A DNA stretch of 64,000 nt from Pelolinea sp. (GCA_030692365.1 JAUYCC010000019.1:62001-126000); one strand, 5' to 3'. Positions 54,948 through 63,881 are shown, counted from the stretch's first letter. Notes: generated from the letters alone by a model not told the origin. Made by a program: numbers and translations.

Positions 54948-55277
54948 ATGGCAGAGAAAACAATCAGAGTTCTTTTGGTATGCGCGGCAGGCATGTCTTC
55001 CAGTATGCTGGAAGAGAAAATCCGCAAAGCTGCGGCCGCGGTTGGCCGCGATATGGAACTAAAAGCCATCGACAGTATGCGCATAACTTTGTGGGATTTT
55101 GAAAAAGACCACATGGACGTGGTCCTGGTTGCGCCCCAGGTGCGTTTTAAAAAACGCGGCATTGCCGAAAAAGCCGAACCGCAGGGAACCGTTGTACAGG
55201 ATATTGATACCGTTGCTTACGGCATGATGGACGGGGAGAAGATTTTTGCGCAGGTGCTGGAAGCAATCAAAAAATAA
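54948..55277 (+). CDS. PTS EIIB protein, lactose/cellobiose type, orphan
   Basis: 109 residues with the small Rossmann-like fold of lactose/cellobiose-family EIIB. VLLVCAAGMSSSMLEEKI contains the phosphorylated Cys at the start of the P-loop, and HMDVVLVAPQVRFKK follows as in the family. Normally it passes phosphate from EIIA to a sugar carried by EIIC; neither EIIA, EIIC, EI nor HPr is in this window. AGGAG before the ATG at 54948 fixes the start. The 35-base gap to the chromate transporter gene suggests co-transcription. It may be a remnant or a phosphate-relay regulator. Confidence 0.8.
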   Translation: MAEKTIRVLLVCAAGMSSSMLEEKIRKAAAAVGRDMELKAIDSMRITLWDFEKDHMDVVLVAPQVRFKKRGIAEKAEPQGTVVQDIDTVAYGMMDGEKIFAQVLEAIKK

Positions 55278-55315
55278 TTTTTTAAATTACATTTTTAGTT
55301 GCTACCCTGTTATCA

Positions 55316-56464
55316 ATGAATTCAGACAAACGCAGAAATCTTAAGGAAGTAGTCTTGTTATTTCTTAAGCTGGGCTTTACAGCGTTTGGCGGTCCTGCCG
55401 CGCACCTTGCCATTATGCATGATGAAGTGGTTAAACGCCGGAAATGGCTTGATGACGAACAATTCCTCGACCTGGTCGGCGCGACCAACCTGATCCCCGG
55501 ACCAAACTCAACCGAAATGATTATCCATTTGAGCTTTCTGCGCGCGGGCTGGCCAGGTTTTTTTCTGGGAGGGATCAGTTTCGTTTTGCCCGCAGTGCTA
55601 ATGGTGATGGGACTGGCCTGGTCCTATCAAAAATACGGGGCTGCGCCCCAGGTATCCTGGGTGCTTTACGCGGTAAAACCGGTCGTAATTGCCATTATTT
55701 TCAAAGCACTCTGGTTTCTGGGAAAACAGGCTATTAAAAATCATTTGACGGGCATAGCCGCGGTCAGCGTTTTAATATTGAATCTTTTGGGATTTGATAG
55801 CGTGGTACTCCTGTTCGCGGCTGGAATATTGGTGATGCTGATTAAAAACTTCAAGAACTTCAAGGTTACCCCTCCAACCTTGAAAGGATTTCTTCCCATA
55901 ACTCTGTCGTCCATCTCGTCGGTCGTTCCGCAAGCCTTTAATCTACCCACCCTCTTTTTAACCTTTCTTAAAATTGGCAGCGTCCTTTATGGTGGCGGAT
56001 ACGTGCTATTAGCTTTTCTGCGCTCGGACTTTGTGGTGAGGTTGGGCTGGCTGACCGAGAAGCAGCTCATTGACGCGGTCGCGATCGGCCAGGTTACTCC
56101 CGGCCCGCTTTTTACCACCGCGACCTTTATCGGTTTTATCCTTGCCGGGGTCCCGGGCGCGATTCTTTCAACAGTTGGGATCTTTCTGCCTTCATTTTTC
56201 TTCGTTGCCATCTCAAATCCCTATATTCCTAAAATGCGAAAATCAATATGGTTTTCCGCTTTCCTTAACGGCATCAATGCCGCTTCACTTGGATTAATGG
56301 CCGCTGTGACCATTCAGCTCGCCCAAGCGGTATTGATCGATCCGCTCAGTATCATCCTGACAATTTCTTCGCTTGCCCTGGTCGTATTTACCCATATAAA
56401 TACTACCTGGATAATCCTGGCGGCAGTATTGTTAGGAATAGTCCGTTTTTTATTTAGTGTTTGA
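55316..56464 (+). CDS. chrA: chromate transporter (CHR family)
   Basis: 382 residues, two homologous halves. The first half has FLKLGFTAFGGPAAHLAIM and GATNLIPGPNSTEMIIHLSF; the second has LTFLKIGSVLYGGGYVLLAF and AVAIGQVTPGPLFTTATFIG. FGGP and GPNSTE/TPGPLFT are the signatures of long-chain ChrA proteins, which export chromate or other oxyanions. About ten membrane segments are visible. No ChrB regulator is adjacent, so chromate specificity is inferred from the family only. Confidence 0.87.
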   Translation: MNSDKRRNLKEVVLLFLKLGFTAFGGPAAHLAIMHDEVVKRRKWLDDEQFLDLVGATNLIPGPNSTEMIIHLSFLRAGWPGFFLGGISFVLPAVLMVMGLAWSYQKYGAAPQVSWVLYAVKPVVIAIIFKALWFLGKQAIKNHLTGIAAVSVLILNLLGFDSVVLLFAAGILVMLIKNFKNFKVTPPTLKGFLPITLSSISSVVPQAFNLPTLFLTFLKIGSVLYGGGYVLLAFLRSDFVVRLGWLTEKQLIDAVAIGQVTPGPLFTTATFIGFILAGVPGAILSTVGIFLPSFFFVAISNPYIPKMRKSIWFSAFLNGINAASLGLMAAVTIQLAQAVLIDPLSIILTISSLALVVFTHINTTWIILAAVLLGIVRFLFSV

Positions 56465-56515
56465 GAAATTAATAATAACCAAACAATAACCGGATTTTTG
56501 TGGTTAAATAATGAA

Positions 56516-57916
56516 ATGTCCTCAAATGGCTATTCAGATTTCATCAAGCGTTACCCTGATTATGTGGCGACATCTGAAATTGACCAGTTGAGGGCTAACC
56601 AGTATCCCCTGCTCGCAAAAGAAGCTCATGTTTACCTCGACTACACTGGCGCGGGGTTGTATGCCACTTCCCAGTTGCAGGCTCACCATAAGCTTCTGAG
56701 CGAGTCACTTTTTGGCAACCCGCATTCCTGGAATCCCACTTCAACACATTCTACAGAATTAGTTGAACAGACTCGTGCCTATATCCTGAAATTCTTTAAC
56801 GCTTCCCCGGAAGAATATGTGTGTGTCTTTACACCTAATTCCAGCGGAGCGCTGAAACTGGTCGGTGAAGCCTACCCCTTCGGCACCGGGTGCCATTACC
56901 TGCTGACCTTTGACAACCACAATTCGGTCAATGGGATCCGCGAATACGCCCATGCAAGAGAGGCATCTGTTACTTATATCCCGGTGGTGCTGCCAGACCT
57001 GCGCTCCGATGAAGCAAAACTCAGGGAAGAACTTGCGAACCCAAATCGGGGCTGTTTTAATCTATTCGCCTATCCAGCGCAATTCAACTTTTCAGGCGTG
57101 CAGCATCCGCTGGAGTGGATTGCTGAAGCCCAATCGCAGGGCTGGGATGTGCTGCTGGACGCGGCCGCGTTTGCGCCCACAAACAGGCTTGACCTGAGTA
57201 AATGGCATCCAGATTTCGTGCCATTATCCTTTTATAAAATGTTTGGCTTTCCCACAGGTGTCGGTGCGCTAATCGCGCGAAAGGAAACACTGCGCAAACT
57301 CAGCCGCTCGTGGTTCGCTGGCGGCACCACCACTGTAGCGTCAGTCCGCGGCAACAAGTTTTACCCTGCCGAAGCTCCCGCCGGACTGGAAGACGGCACA
57401 CTCAATTATCTCAATATCCCTGCAGTCGAGATCGGCTTGCGGCACCTGGAAAGCATCGGATATGAAATGATTCATGAACGGGTGACATGTCTGGCAGATT
57501 GGTTGCTTGAAAATTTGAATGACATGAAGCATTCCAACAGCGCCAGCATGGTGAAGATATATGGTCCGCTGACCACAGAAGCGCGCGGCGGCACTATCGC
57601 GCTTAATTTCTTTGATTCCCATGGAAATATTATTCCCAAACACTTTCTTAAGGAGCAGGCCAACCGCAGAAACATTTCCATCCGCATGGGATTCTTCTGC
57701 AACCCAGGTGCGGGAGAGGTCGCTCTGGATATTTCCGGCGACGAACTCTCCTCGTGTTTTTCGCGACCTTCTTATGAAGCACGCATCCCTGATCTCGATT
57801 TTCAGCGCTGCATTGACCCTAGAGCCTCCGGCGCTGTGCGCGTCTCACTGGGATTGGTCAGCAATTTTGAGGACGTTCGAGCGTTTCTTGAGTTTGCCGA
57901 ACAATTCCTGGAATAA
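56516..57916 (+). CDS. class V aminotransferase (cysteine desulfurase / MoCo-sulfurase-like)
   Basis: 466 residues of fold-type I PLP enzyme. HVYLDYTGAGLYATSQ at the N-terminus, FTPNSSGALKLVGEAYPF, and LTFDNHNSVNGIREYA match the N-terminal domain of molybdenum cofactor sulfurases. The PLP Lys lies in FVPLSFYKMFGFPTGVGALI. RGGTIALNFFD and RMGFFCNPGAGE form the C-terminal part. It lacks the MOSC domain of full MoCo sulfurases. Cysteine desulfurase or selenocysteine lyase activity is possible; no scaffold or Fe-S genes are adjacent. I start at 56516 instead of an upstream TTG; the ribosome-binding site is weak. Confidence 0.75.
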   Translation: MSSNGYSDFIKRYPDYVATSEIDQLRANQYPLLAKEAHVYLDYTGAGLYATSQLQAHHKLLSESLFGNPHSWNPTSTHSTELVEQTRAYILKFFNASPEEYVCVFTPNSSGALKLVGEAYPFGTGCHYLLTFDNHNSVNGIREYAHAREASVTYIPVVLPDLRSDEAKLREELANPNRGCFNLFAYPAQFNFSGVQHPLEWIAEAQSQGWDVLLDAAAFAPTNRLDLSKWHPDFVPLSFYKMFGFPTGVGALIARKETLRKLSRSWFAGGTTTVASVRGNKFYPAEAPAGLEDGTLNYLNIPAVEIGLRHLESIGYEMIHERVTCLADWLLENLNDMKHSNSASMVKIYGPLTTEARGGTIALNFFDSHGNIIPKHFLKEQANRRNISIRMGFFCNPGAGEVALDISGDELSSCFSRPSYEARIPDLDFQRCIDPRASGAVRVSLGLVSNFEDVRAFLEFAEQFLE

Positions 57917-57920
57917 CCTT

Positions 57921-58973
57921 TTATAAAACCAGACCCAGGAATAACCCAACCATAACCAGGGTTAGTATGGGAAGGACTAATCCGGTCCAATCCAGTTTTA
58001 TACTCCGGCTGCCATCGGGTAAAGCCAGCGCTTTATCATTGAATTGCGCTATCAGAAAGCGAATATTCGGTATGAAAATCCCCGATTTCTCGGCCAATTG
58101 AAGGAATTCACTGTTTAGCTGTTGGATCTCATCACGGATCACCTCGGCGTGCCTGACCATAGCCACTTCCATACGCGGATTATTCAACGCTTTGCGCAGA
58201 AAAGCAACCATAACGGGTTCCGGCAGCCACAGGAATTTATTGTAAGCGGGCGGCTGAATTGGCACACCCAGCTGTCGTAAAACGCGGTACCCTTCCTTGA
58301 TACCCCGCCACGCCAACACTATCGCATCGCGCGTGCGGGCCATGCGGTAATTATCATTTCCGCAAAGATACAGGGCTGTCGCAAGCGCAGGGAACAACAG
58401 CGCCACATGATACTTGGACCAGGCGTTCATCGCTTCCGAGATTTTTGGCTTTAAGTAACAGCCCTTCGCCAGTTCAGATGCGATAAGTTGCAAGCGCGGT
58501 GTTATCTCCCCTGATGGCTCACCCAGATAAATTTCCGCCGGCCTTTCAGGTTCCGCGTTTATATAAACAACCTTATGCTCTTCCCTGTAGCCAGCCGCGG
58601 CAGCAAAACCTGTCAGCACCCGGTCTTTTCCCAGGGCATCCGTCAAGGCATCCGGTCCTGCGGCATTATTCATTAGGAATAAAAAGTTGGGAGAGTAATT
58701 AGCAGCGAGAGTTGGCAATGCTTCAAGCGCCTTATTCTTGCGCATGACTACCAGAACTAAATCATAGCAGTCCTCAGGAGCAAGCTTGTCCAGCAATGGA
58801 ACTTGAACAGACTCTTCTTCCTTTGTGGTCCAATTATTCAGAACGATTCCATACTGGCGTAGCTCCGCCAAACGCTGCCCGCGCGCGAGCAGGGTAACCT
58901 GCTGCCCGCCCTGATGCAATCTAACCGCAAGCAGACTTCCCAAAGGTCCGGCTCCGAAGATTAATATGCGCAT
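57921..58973 (-). CDS. ketopantoate reductase-like dehydrogenase with C-terminal membrane segment
   Basis: 350 residues. MRILIFGAGPLGSLLAVRLH is the NADP-binding loop, LVVMRKNKALEALPTLA and FLMNNAAGPDAL follow as in ApbA/PanE proteins, and the C-terminal domain is helical. The final 20 residues (GLVLPILTLVMVGLFLGLVL) form a membrane segment absent from typical PanE, suggesting a tail-anchored relative. With NNAAG in place of the usual QNG, substrate may differ from ketopantoate. It is convergent with the aminotransferase gene, four bases apart. Confidence 0.7.
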   Translation of the reverse strand: MRILIFGAGPLGSLLAVRLHQGGQQVTLLARGQRLAELRQYGIVLNNWTTKEEESVQVPLLDKLAPEDCYDLVLVVMRKNKALEALPTLAANYSPNFLFLMNNAAGPDALTDALGKDRVLTGFAAAAGYREEHKVVYINAEPERPAEIYLGEPSGEITPRLQLIASELAKGCYLKPKISEAMNAWSKYHVALLFPALATALYLCGNDNYRMARTRDAIVLAWRGIKEGYRVLRQLGVPIQPPAYNKFLWLPEPVMVAFLRKALNNPRMEVAMVRHAEVIRDEIQQLNSEFLQLAEKSGIFIPNIRFLIAQFNDKALALPDGSRSIKLDWTGLVLPILTLVMVGLFLGLVL

Positions 58974-59040
58974 TTTTCCCTACTTAACAGATTATTAATT
59001 CTTATGTGTTTCTGCAATAGAAAAACATTACCCTTTTTTA

Positions 59041-59913
59041 TTAAATTTCTACTCCCAGCCATCCGCGGATAAAATTGCCCAGAATAAAGGAGAGCAATGC
59101 CACGCCCATGCTGATAGCGGCCATTTCCAAGAAGCGTCGCTTGAAGTTGTATCCGCGGGCGACTGAAATGTAGTAATTGAATAATGCTATGACCAAAATC
59201 GCGTTAAGGATTGTCCAGCCAAGGCTGAAGAGATAATTTTTCAAAACAAGGAATGGTATTACCAATAAGGCTACGGTAATTATGTAGGCAATACCTGTAT
59301 AAATCGCCGAGCGTAGCGGATCCTGCTCACCTCCCTCCGATTTTTGAGAGAGGTATTCCGATGCAGACATGGAAAATGCCGCTGATATTCCAGTGATCAA
59401 TCCGGCCAGTGCGATCAGCCGTGTATTCTGAAAGGCGAAGGTTAAACCCGCCAGAGCACCGGTCAATTCCACCAACGCGTCATTCAACCCAAGCACCACC
59501 GAACCCGCATAGCGCAGCGCTTCTTCATCCAGCATCTCCAGCAATTCAGTCTCATGTTTATCCTCATCAGCCAAAACTTGCCTGGCTTCCGGTATGGTGT
59601 TGGAAAGATTCCTGTAAATCTCCTGGACTTTTTCTTCACCCAGTTCCATCAGGCGTATGCCAAAAGTCAGGCCAAATAACCGCGACACCCAAAAGAAAAA
59701 TCTGATATGTGATTTTTTCGGAGGTATATCTACTTGTGTATAACTTTTCCAAAGCGTGTAATGCTTTTTTTCCTCTCCGGCTATGCGCAACAGAATTTTT
59801 GAATTGTTTGCATCTTTAACCATCTCCGCCAGACGCGAATAGGTATGGTATCCGTTAATTTCTTCCTGTTGCAGTATTTTCAGCTGCTCAATTTGCTCTG
59901 GTTTTATCGGCAT
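59041..59913 (-). CDS. ferritin-like/VIT1 fusion, putative iron or manganese transporter
   Basis: 290 residues. Residues 1-130 form a ferritin-like four-helix domain with E-x-x-x-Y...E-x-x-H metal residues: QQEEINGYHTYSRLAEMV, IAGEEKKHYTLWKSY and LADEDKHETELLEMLDEE. From 135 on, the CCC1/VIT1 membrane domain follows (VVLGLNDALVELTGALAGLT, SAAFSMSASEYLSQKSEGG), with about five membrane segments. This resembles membrane-bound ferritin A (MbfA), which exports iron. AGGGA precedes the ATG. It stands alone upstream of the tat cluster's end on the same strand. Confidence 0.85.
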   Translation of the reverse strand: MPIKPEQIEQLKILQQEEINGYHTYSRLAEMVKDANNSKILLRIAGEEKKHYTLWKSYTQVDIPPKKSHIRFFFWVSRLFGLTFGIRLMELGEEKVQEIYRNLSNTIPEARQVLADEDKHETELLEMLDEEALRYAGSVVLGLNDALVELTGALAGLTFAFQNTRLIALAGLITGISAAFSMSASEYLSQKSEGGEQDPLRSAIYTGIAYIITVALLVIPFLVLKNYLFSLGWTILNAILVIALFNYYISVARGYNFKRRFLEMAAISMGVALLSFILGNFIRGWLGVEI

Positions 59914-59992
59914 AAGTCCCTCAATTGAAAAATAAACACCACTGTAGTTGGTTGAATGGAGAAATTATAAGCCGGTTGAAACGCGGTCAGGA

Positions 59993-60757
59993 TTAGTCTT
60001 GTTTCTTTCTGCCAGTAGCAATGAAGGCGAAAAGCACACTGAGCAAATAAAGCACAAATAACGGCGCCATCAGTAAGACCATGTTGACCGGATCAACTGT
60101 AGGCGTGATTATGGCAGCCAAAATCGCGATGACCACCAGGCTGTAACGCCAGCCTTTTGCCAAAGTTTTAGCGGAAAGGATATTCAGTTTGGCAAGCGCG
60201 AAGATGATTATTGGAAATTGGAATCCCACTCCCAGCCAGAAGATCAGATTGGTAATAAAGTTGATGTAAGAAGAAAGGCGCGGTTTGGTTTCCACCACCA
60301 GAAAATTAATAAGAAAGGTTACCGATGCGGGGAGCATGATAAAGTAAGCGAAAGCTGCACCTGCCAGAAAGAGCAGCGTGCCAAAGAAAATCGTTATATA
60401 CACCCAGCGTTTTTCACCACTCTTCAACCCTGGAAGGATGAATGCCAGCAATTCATACAAGATAATCGGCATCGCGATTGCCACACCGCAGAGCAGCGCC
60501 ACACGCATAAAAACCGCGACGTTCTCGGTTACTTCAATAGATTGCAAGGACGAAATAGACCCAACAGGCTTTGCCAGCAGAATGATGACTTTTTCCGCGA
60601 ACGCAAAACTGCCTGCAGTTGCTGCCCCAAGCGCCAGCAGCGCGAGGAACAGTCTTTTGCGCAGGTCTTCTACATGCTCCCAAAAGGTCATTAAGGTCGC
60701 ATCTGAACTGTTCTCATCTTGATTTTCTAATTGCTCAGGCGCTATCTTTTTTTTCAT
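59993..60757 (-). CDS. tatC: twin-arginine translocase subunit TatC
   Basis: 254 residues with six hydrophobic segments. TFWEHVEDLRKRLFLALLAL is the conserved cytoplasmic start (E-x-R-x-R type), and GVGFQFPIIIFALAKLNILS and RYSLVVIAILAAIITPTVDP are late TatC blocks. TatC binds the twin-arginine signal peptide. Its start overlaps the end of the TatB-like gene by 23 bases. Confidence 0.9.
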   Translation of the reverse strand: MKKKIAPEQLENQDENSSDATLMTFWEHVEDLRKRLFLALLALGAATAGSFAFAEKVIILLAKPVGSISSLQSIEVTENVAVFMRVALLCGVAIAMPIILYELLAFILPGLKSGEKRWVYITIFFGTLLFLAGAAFAYFIMLPASVTFLINFLVVETKPRLSSYINFITNLIFWLGVGFQFPIIIFALAKLNILSAKTLAKGWRYSLVVIAILAAIITPTVDPVNMVLLMAPLFVLYLLSVLFAFIATGRKKQD

Positions 60758-61100
60758 CTTTCAGGGAATTTTCCAAACCGGGTTTTTCTTGAGGGGACGG
60801 CTTGACTGGTGTTATGCTCGGATAATGCGAACGATTAATATCGCTGATTGTGCTGCGTGTTGACTCACGAAGTTCTTCCAGATCCTTTTCAATACCGACC
60901 TCGCGGACAATCTTACGCGGTAGTTCACGGATCTCATTTGAGGTGTCCACCACCTCGCGCCATAGCGGTGAGCGGATAATCTTGCGAATGAATTTCCCCG
61001 CTTCCCTGGCTGCTGTGACCATGCCCTTCGGTCCGAGAACGATCACTGCGATAACCATAATCAGAAGAAATTCAAGAGGTCCGATCCCAAATGCTTGCAT
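60735..61100 (-). CDS. tatB: TatB-like subunit of the twin-arginine translocase
   Basis: 121 residues: a short membrane segment (GPLEFLLIMVIAVIVLGPKG), the amphipathic helix after the Gly-Pro hinge, and a long charged helical tail ending Pro/Lys-rich. The LGPKG hinge and tail length suit TatB better than TatA. It overlaps tatC and follows tatA after 21 bases, giving the order tatA-tatB-tatC. Confidence 0.82.
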   Translation of the reverse strand: MQAFGIGPLEFLLIMVIAVIVLGPKGMVTAAREAGKFIRKIIRSPLWREVVDTSNEIRELPRKIVREVGIEKDLEELRESTRSTISDINRSHYPSITPVKPSPQEKPGLENSLKDEKKDSA

Positions 61101-61121
61101 ATCAATTAGGCGAACAAAATA

Positions 61122-61304
61122 CTATTTACCTTTGATCTGTGATTCTTTAGAATCATCTTCTTCCGGTTGTTTGTTTTCAGAAAGGCCATCTTTAAAAGCT
61201 TTTATGCTTTTACCCATTTCGCCTGCTACTTTAGATATGCGGCCTGGGCCGAAAAGAAGCAGAATGATGACCAAAACTACTATGATCTCCCATCCACTTG
61301 GCAT
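61122..61304 (-). CDS. tatA: TatA subunit of the twin-arginine translocase
   Basis: 60 residues: the N-terminal membrane segment (IIVVLVIILLLFGPGRISKV) with the FGP hinge, followed by AGEMGKSIKAFKDGLSE, the classic amphipathic helix of the pore-forming TatA, and a short acidic tail. AAGGAG precedes the ATG, and a TATAAT on the minus strand (61336-61341) lies about 30 bases upstream. First gene of the tat operon, divergent from the sortase gene. Confidence 0.9.
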   Translation of the reverse strand: MPSGWEIIVVLVIILLLFGPGRISKVAGEMGKSIKAFKDGLSENKQPEEDDSKESQIKGK

Positions 61305-61398
61305 GTTGATCTCCTTATCATCTGTGTGAGCCTAAATTATACTGTGTTCGAATGTCCTTCCTTATCAGCATATAATTAACGGGCGGAGTAAAAATACA

Positions 61399-62493
61399 AT
61401 GTGGCAGAAGATCAAAGATAACAGGGACTGGATCCTGATCATCCTTGGAGCAATCCTGATTATTGTTGCTTTTTTTAACCTGGTTAATTTCAACCCCTAT
61501 TCCATCATTGAGAATATGAACGTCACTCCTGCGGTTGACCAGGCTGGTTTTGCGCCCATCTTCATCCCGAAAGAAGTTTCCCAGCAAGAGGAAATCCAGC
61601 AGCAGACTATTTCACCGAACATACCGGAACGGCTAGTCATAGATAAAATTGGTCTGGATGCACCAGTAGAATTGGCAAAATCAATGGCAGTGAGTGTGGA
61701 TAGGAAGGATGTAATCCAGTTTCTCGTCCCCGAAGAATATGCAGTCGGTTGGTATGAAGGTTCAGCGCCGTTGGGTGTGACTGGTAACACTGTGTTCAGC
61801 GGCCATCATAATGCCTTCGGAGAAGTCTTCAAAGGTCTTGTTGACCTTGAAGTGGGGGATACCATCATCCTGTTAAGTGGGGCAAAGCAGTTCAATTACG
61901 TCATCGCCAACAAAATGATTCTGCCAGAGAAAGACCAGCCACTGGATGTGCGCCTGGACAACGGCCGCTGGATCCTGCCGTCAAAAGATGAACGAATCAC
62001 ATTGGTTACCTGCTGGCCGAAGCGTTCAAATACTCACCGCCTGATTCTTGTAGCCGTACCAATCACAGGCCAGGGTCAGGGCGGTCAGCTTATCCCTACA
62101 TCAACACCCAGACAACCCATCCGGTTAACCACACCCGCGGTTGCCCTGCTAACTGTTAAAACCGCCACCCCCATACCCGTCCGGCTGACCACTTCTGTGG
62201 TTTCACTCTTGACCTCAGATACTCCCACTCCAAAACCTCAAAAACTCAGTTTCAAGGTTCGGAATGCCGGACGGTTTTCGGTAAATATCCGTGAAACGCC
62301 CGATATTAAAGGAAAGATCATTGATTCATTTAAACCTGGTGATGAAGCGAATGGCGTTGGGCGGATTCCGGACGGCACCTGGATATTCATTGAATATGGC
62401 GATATTAAAGGCTGGGTATCATCGGAGCTGGTGGAAATATTGCTGCCGGTAGAATCACTGCCTACTTTGGTCGCTCCAAAACAAGCGCCGTAG
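61399..62493 (+). CDS. sortase with C-terminal SH3-like domain
   Basis: 364 residues. An N-terminal membrane anchor (WILIILGAILIIVAFFNLVN) leads to the sortase domain (about 70-225): catalytic His in NTVFSGHHNAFGEVF, Cys in RITLVTCWPKRSNTHRLIL (TLVTC) with a following Arg. A Thr/Pro-rich linker contains a near-duplicate of about 21 residues (PIRLTTPAVALLTVKTAT and PVRLTTSVVSLLTSDTPT). Residues 285-355 form a bacterial SH3 domain (VNIRETPDIKGKIIDSFKPG). No substrate with a sorting signal is encoded nearby. The SH3 tail probably docks to the cell surface. GGAG lies before the ATG. Confidence 0.85.
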   Translation: MWQKIKDNRDWILIILGAILIIVAFFNLVNFNPYSIIENMNVTPAVDQAGFAPIFIPKEVSQQEEIQQQTISPNIPERLVIDKIGLDAPVELAKSMAVSVDRKDVIQFLVPEEYAVGWYEGSAPLGVTGNTVFSGHHNAFGEVFKGLVDLEVGDTIILLSGAKQFNYVIANKMILPEKDQPLDVRLDNGRWILPSKDERITLVTCWPKRSNTHRLILVAVPITGQGQGGQLIPTSTPRQPIRLTTPAVALLTVKTATPIPVRLTTSVVSLLTSDTPTPKPQKLSFKVRNAGRFSVNIRETPDIKGKIIDSFKPGDEANGVGRIPDGTWIFIEYGDIKGWVSSELVEILLPVESLPTLVAPKQAP

Positions 62494-62526
62494 ATAGGTC
62501 ATCATATTAAGCTTTTTTTTACCAAA

Positions 62527-63285
62527 TTAAGGCGTTGGATTTACAACAACTACTTTTTCCATATCCACGTTAAGCGTGATTGTTTCTGAAAATAACCAGC
62601 CATAGATCCCAAGCACATAAACGCGTATCCAGTCACCCTTTTCTGTTCGCCCAACGACCATAGCTTGAACGCCGGGTTCAAGCGATGACACAATTTTGGC
62701 ATCCAGGTCAGGTTGTGCCCTTACATTTACTGATTTATCACCGTCGTTGATCGCTATAGCCCCAAACTCTGCTTCCTTAAGCAGCACACTTTCTGTTCCC
62801 GTGAGGGGTTGGAATTCCAGGCGTGCGTTTGTTATCACATTTTCATATTCCGTTTCAACAATCTTCCACAGTGTCTCGCTGTTCTGTAAATCAATATCTG
62901 CGATCTTTGCAGCCGATTTATTCATTAGCTTTGAAAAATATCTTAATAACGATGCGGTGTAATCAGAATACCCTTGTTTCAAATCTTGCACACATTCGGG
63001 TACAACAAGAGAAATAAGGTTTTGGCGAATTTCTTCCAACATCATGACAGGAGAGATCAATGATTCCCTGGGAGTATTTGTCGCGATAAATGCCACTTCC
63101 TGAAATTCGTTCAACGAACCTCTGATCATTTCAATCTCAGCTGAAATACTTTCAGGACCACACGGATCAGGAGTCATGGTGAGGGGAAGGGGCGTGTAAA
63201 TCGGTGGTTCCTGTACAGGGAAAAAACTGGTGCACGATGACACAGATATTACAACTAATCCAATAATAACCGCTGCCTTTTTCAT
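62527..63285 (-). CDS. lipoprotein with C-terminal SH3-like domain
   Basis: 252 residues. MKKAAVIIGLVVISVSSC is a lipoprotein signal. The middle (residues 45-160) is predicted helical and unknown (QNLISLVVPECVQDLKQGYS). The C-terminal bacterial SH3 domain (about 180-245) reads VNVRAQPDLDAKIVSSLEPG with GDWIRVYVLGIYGWLFSETI, similar to the SH3 tail of the neighbouring sortase. The genes are convergent with a 33-base gap. AGAGGA precedes the ATG. Likely a surface-anchored binding protein. Confidence 0.75.
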   Translation of the reverse strand: MKKAAVIIGLVVISVSSCTSFFPVQEPPIYTPLPLTMTPDPCGPESISAEIEMIRGSLNEFQEVAFIATNTPRESLISPVMMLEEIRQNLISLVVPECVQDLKQGYSDYTASLLRYFSKLMNKSAAKIADIDLQNSETLWKIVETEYENVITNARLEFQPLTGTESVLLKEAEFGAIAINDGDKSVNVRAQPDLDAKIVSSLEPGVQAMVVGRTEKGDWIRVYVLGIYGWLFSETITLNVDMEKVVVVNPTP

Positions 63286-63348
63286 TCGTTATCCTCTCTT
63301 GCCTTGCTTATATTTTACAACTTTAGCCAAGAGATTTGTTATGTAAGA

Positions 63349-63379
63349 AAAGGCGCGGATTTTAGCCGGCGCCTTTTCT
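63349..63379. terminator. bidirectional hairpin terminator
   Basis: AAAAGGCGC and GCGCCTTTT arms surround a 12-base loop, giving a T-run on both strands. It lies upstream of the SH3 lipoprotein gene and downstream of a broken minus-strand gene. Confidence 0.7.
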
Positions 63380-63394
63380 AATTTATATTTTCAA

Positions 63395-63517
63395 TTAAGG
63401 TGTGCCCTCAACAACCGGTTGCTGAGCAACCGGGATGTTGATTACCACCATCTCTAACAAAAGTGTGCCTTTTCTTCGAAAGAATAGAACCGTCGGCCGG
63501 GCTACGAACAGTCTATC
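63395..63517 (-). pseudogene. possible C-terminal coding remnant
   Basis: A minus-strand frame without a start reads RLFVARPTVLFFRRKG, then TLLLEMVVINIPVAQQPVVE and GTP before TAA at 63395. Its end resembles the last residues of the SH3 lipoprotein next door (VVVVNPTP). It may be the tail of a related gene displaced from its body, perhaps continuous with the PPC-domain frame that stops at 63513 in another phase. Evidence is thin. Confidence 0.3.
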
Positions 63518-63881
63518 TGTGTTTCACAGTTATCCTGTAATTACCAGTACGCGTTCCGAAATAGTAATAAGCCAGAATGGTATGTGTTCCGGGGCTGGTT
63601 AGAGTGCAGCTGGCTATCTCGGCTGTAGTTGAACTGTATTTTTCACACAGCTTCGTTCCGCCAGGACTATAGACCCTTATTCCCGGCCAGAGGTCTCCTG
63701 ATGACTGGCTCATCCTCATCAACACCTTGTCACCCGCACTGACGAAGAAGGGTGCGGTGATATCGCTATCAGGATAAAAAGGCGAGGCCGGGTTCGTTTT
63801 TACCGGCCGGAAACGCTTTGCTGGATGTTCTGCTGCCGGTAGTGAGCACGCCGCTGGATGAAAAAGCCATTCTGGAATCAC
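63513..63881 (-). pseudogene. PPC-like beta domain, probably a broken gene
   Basis: The last 85 residues form a recognisable bacterial pre-peptidase C-terminal (PPC)-like beta domain: FFVSAGDKVLMRMSQSSGDL, WPGIRVYSPGGTKLCEKY and GTHTILAYYYFGTRTGNYRI. The first 35 residues (IPEWLFHPAACSLPAAEHPA) look unlike coding sequence, and a different minus frame (from 63981) is open over that stretch. The domain is usually a C-terminal part of a secreted protein, so the N-terminal part has been lost or frameshifted near 63780. Confidence 0.45.
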
